Position numbers and translations under genes: made by a program | Shown: in pieces, positions 62,384 to 64,000 of the stretch | Position numbering within the stretch: position 1 is the stretch's first letter | Layout: each line of letters begins with the position of its first letter | NCBI RefSeq assembly: GCF_022832975.1 | Contig: NZ_CP094846.1 | Span: forward strand, 682,001 to 746,000 | DNA: 64,000 nt | Direction of reading: 5' to 3' | Origin: Ornithobacterium rhinotracheale | Lineage (GTDB): Bacteria; Bacteroidota; Bacteroidia; Flavobacteriales; Weeksellaceae | Notes under the pieces: generated by a model | Told to the model about the DNA's origin: nothing | What the model saw: only the letters and a program-made list of their open reading frames with translations | Database searches by the model: none

Positions 62384-62872
62384 ATGCCAATAGAAATTAC
62401 ATATCATTCGGGAATTTATACCCTAAAAAGCAAACAAAAATTATACGGAAGCATGGACGAAGTTTGGGATTTTTTCTCTCGGCCTAAAAATCTAAACGCC
62501 ATGACGCCCAACGATTTAAAATTTGAAATTACTACGCCAGATTTAGCCGAGCGCACTTACCAAGGGCAAATAATTTCCTATGAAATTGAAATTTTCCCAA
62601 TGCTTAAAAATCATTGGATTACCGAGATTACTTTGGTCAAAGAAAACGAACTTTTTATCGATGAGCAGCGATTTGGCCCTTATGCAATGTGGCATCATGA
62701 GCACCATTTCACGCCGCTTGCCGATAACGAAGTTTTGATGGAAGATATCATCAGTTTTAAATTACCCATGGGCGCATTGGGAAGAGTAGTGGCGAGTGGT
62801 TTAATCAAAAATAAGCTAAAAAAGATTTTTGATTTTAGGTATAAATTTTGCGAAGAAAGATTTAAAAAATAA
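62384..62872 (+). CDS. SRPBCC-family ligand-binding protein
   Basis: A 162-aa protein of the START/Bet v1 superfamily. KLYGSMDEVWDFFSRPKNLNAMTP (residues ~18-41) is the typical first helix and loop; FGPYAMWHHEHHF and VLMEDIISFKLPMGALG continue the fold. Relatives are often called 'cell division inhibitor' on weak grounds. It probably binds a hydrophobic ligand. The lipocalin gene follows 8 bp later on the same strand. Confidence 0.85.
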   Translation: MPIEITYHSGIYTLKSKQKLYGSMDEVWDFFSRPKNLNAMTPNDLKFEITTPDLAERTYQGQIISYEIEIFPMLKNHWITEITLVKENELFIDEQRFGPYAMWHHEHHFTPLADNEVLMEDIISFKLPMGALGRVVASGLIKNKLKKIFDFRYKFCEERFKK

Positions 62873-62880
62873 TTAAAAAT

Positions 62881-63420
62881 ATGAATTTTAAAGTAATTAA
62901 ATATCCGTTAATCGCGGGTGCAGCAGCTTTTTTGCTGTTCAATTTGGTGGGCTGTGTGAGCATTCCCAAAGGGGTGCAAGCGGTAAAAGGATTTGAGAAG
63001 GAAAAGTATTTAGGAAAATGGTATGAAATCGCTCGTTTTGATTTTAAATTCGAGAAAAATATGAAAAATGTTACCGCTGAATATTCCCAAAATGCAGACG
63101 GGAGCATCAAAGTGGTGAATCGTGGTTTTAATAACAAAAAGAATAAATGGGACGAAGCTGTGGGCAAAGCTAAATTTGTAAACGAACCGACTGAAGCTCG
63201 TCTGAAAGTTTCGTTTTTCGGGCTATTTTACGCAGGATACAATGTCGTGATGATGGATCCTGATTACGAAAATGTTTTAGTCATGGGAAACAACACCGAT
63301 TACATTTGGTTTCTCTCGCGCAACAAACAAATGCCCGAAGATGTGAAACAAAAATTCATGCAAAAAGCAAAAGATGCGGGCTATGATTTGTCGAGATTAG
63401 TCTGGACAGAACAAGATTAA
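62881..63420 (+). CDS. blc: Bacterial lipocalin (Blc-like lipoprotein)
   Basis: A 179-aa outer-membrane lipoprotein (lipobox Cys25). The lipocalin motif YLGKWYEIARFD (near residue 42) and the later YNVVMMDPDYENVLVMGNNTDYIWFLSR match Blc. It binds fatty acids or lysophospholipids and may help membrane repair. It is co-directional with the SRPBCC gene, with an 8-bp gap, so the pair may handle lipids together. Confidence 0.93.
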   Translation: MNFKVIKYPLIAGAAAFLLFNLVGCVSIPKGVQAVKGFEKEKYLGKWYEIARFDFKFEKNMKNVTAEYSQNADGSIKVVNRGFNNKKNKWDEAVGKAKFVNEPTEARLKVSFFGLFYAGYNVVMMDPDYENVLVMGNNTDYIWFLSRNKQMPEDVKQKFMQKAKDAGYDLSRLVWTEQD

Positions 63421-63438
63421 TTTAATTCAATAAAAAAT

Positions 63439-63473
63439 AAGGGCAATTCAATATTTTTTGAGTTGCCCTTTTT
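63439..63473. terminator. Bidirectional terminator between blc and the antiporter gene
   Basis: Arms AAGGGCAA (63439-63446) and TTGCCCTT (63463-63470), extended by TTCAA/TTGAG inside, with A and T runs on the two sides. Confidence 0.85.
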
Positions 63474-63478
63474 AATTT

Positions 63479-64000
63479 TTAAGCTGTTTGGCTTTCGGAT
63501 TTTTTAGAAATAAAAACTAAATAAATGCTCGTGATAATGAATAAAAATAGCAAATACCACACATTTTGAATCAAGTCGAAATAGCTAAAATCTTTGCTTA
63601 AGCTCAGAATCAATAAAACTTGTGCCCCATAAGGAATAATCCCTTGAATCACACAACTATAAATATCCATGAACGAAGCTAATTTTTTAGCGTTCAAATG
63701 ATAAGTATCTCTCAGTTTTTGCACCAATGGGCTAGAAATAATGATGGAAACGGTGTTGTTTGCCACCGCAATATCTACCACAGAAACGAGCGTTGCCACC
63801 ACGCCATACGCTCTTTTTCGGTTGATGAATCGCTCCACGCTGTTGAGCAAATATTTCAATCCGCCCTCTTTGTTTACCATGTGACCAAGCCCACCAATTA
63901 GTAACGAAAGAATAAAGATTTCGTTCATATTGGCAAATCCTGTGTAGATGTTTTTGGTAAAAGAAATCACCGTAAAATAATCAAAATAAAGCCCAATGGC
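63479..64000 (-). CDS. NhaC-like Na+/H+ antiporter, 5' part outside window
   Basis: The frame is open to the window edge: codons before the GTG at 63968-63970 still read AIGLYFDYFT, so the start lies beyond. The visible ~173 C-terminal residues contain four or five membrane segments. VDIAVANNTVSIIISSPLVQKL and GGLGHMVNKEGGLKYLL resemble the second half of NhaC/Na+:H+ antiporter family proteins. Ion or substrate (for example malate-lactate) cannot be fixed from this part. Confidence 0.75.
   Translation of the reverse strand, partial: AIGLYFDYFTVISFTKNIYTGFANMNEIFILSLLIGGLGHMVNKEGGLKYLLNSVERFINRKRAYGVVATLVSVVDIAVANNTVSIIISSPLVQKLRDTYHLNAKKLASFMDIYSCVIQGIIPYGAQVLLILSLSKDFSYFDLIQNVWYLLFLFIITSIYLVFISKKSESQTA

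Overview
The window is a 64-kb piece of a low-GC Bacteroidota chromosome. It is most likely a host-associated member of Flavobacteriia/Weeksellaceae. The evidence is paired SusC/SusD loci, a GldI-type gliding lipoprotein, S46 and S9 dipeptidyl/tripeptidyl peptidases of the Porphyromonas type, Bacteroidota -7 promoter boxes (TAnnTTTG), and an almost complete lack of Shine-Dalgarno sequences. A respiratory or oral commensal/pathogen such as Ornithobacterium would fit, but the species is inference. No rRNA, tRNA or CRISPR array was seen.

Layout. (1) 0-12.6 kb is housekeeping: a cut-off secreted protein, purK, an arginine-decarboxylase/deoxyhypusine-synthase-like pair, then a compact sulfate-activation run (cysQ, SLC13 permease, cysC, cysD, cysN) followed by a secreted S46 peptidase with the DPP11 specificity arginine. 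(2) 12.8-26.6 kb holds two tandem SusCD import loci. The first adds a surface zinc metallohydrolase and two tandem DUF4302-type lipoproteins. The two susC genes share their N-termini and also a matching promoter and upstream block. (3) 26.9-36.3 kb: an MdtD-like exporter, a secreted C1 peptidase, a TPR protein, metallophosphoesterase, AcpH-like protein, recG, msrA and two unknown membrane proteins. (4) 36.4-46.9 kb: a PtpA-like prolyl tripeptidyl peptidase, MscS channel, two LTA-synthase-like phosphotransferases (one translationally coupled to dgkA), and a lipoprotein closely resembling streptococcal IdeS immunoglobulin proteases. (5) 46.9-52.8 kb: nrnA, gldI, a dual cyclophilin-FKBP, Nif3-like and coiled-coil proteins, and a frameshifted STM3941-like gene. 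(6) 52.8-55.4 kb: an IS1380-family element of foreign base composition has split an acyltransferase-3 gene; both halves remain and can be rejoined in frame. (7) 55.4-64 kb: an ABC-2 exporter, a PdaC-like deacetylase, a TPP riboswitch controlling a TonB receptor, ndk, an SRPBCC protein, a lipocalin, and a cut-off NhaC-like antiporter.

Taken together, the genes describe an organism that feeds on host protein. Surface and periplasmic peptidases (zinc metallohydrolase, DPP11, PtpA, C1 peptidase) make oligopeptides. SusCD and TonB systems could import nutrients, and several envelope enzymes (deacetylase, phosphotransferases, IdeS-like protease) could modify the surface or blunt host immunity. The strongest points for follow-up are the IdeS-like lipoprotein, the IS-split acyltransferase, the twin susC promoters with the DUF4302 duplication, and hairpins whose loops carry the -7 box of the next gene.
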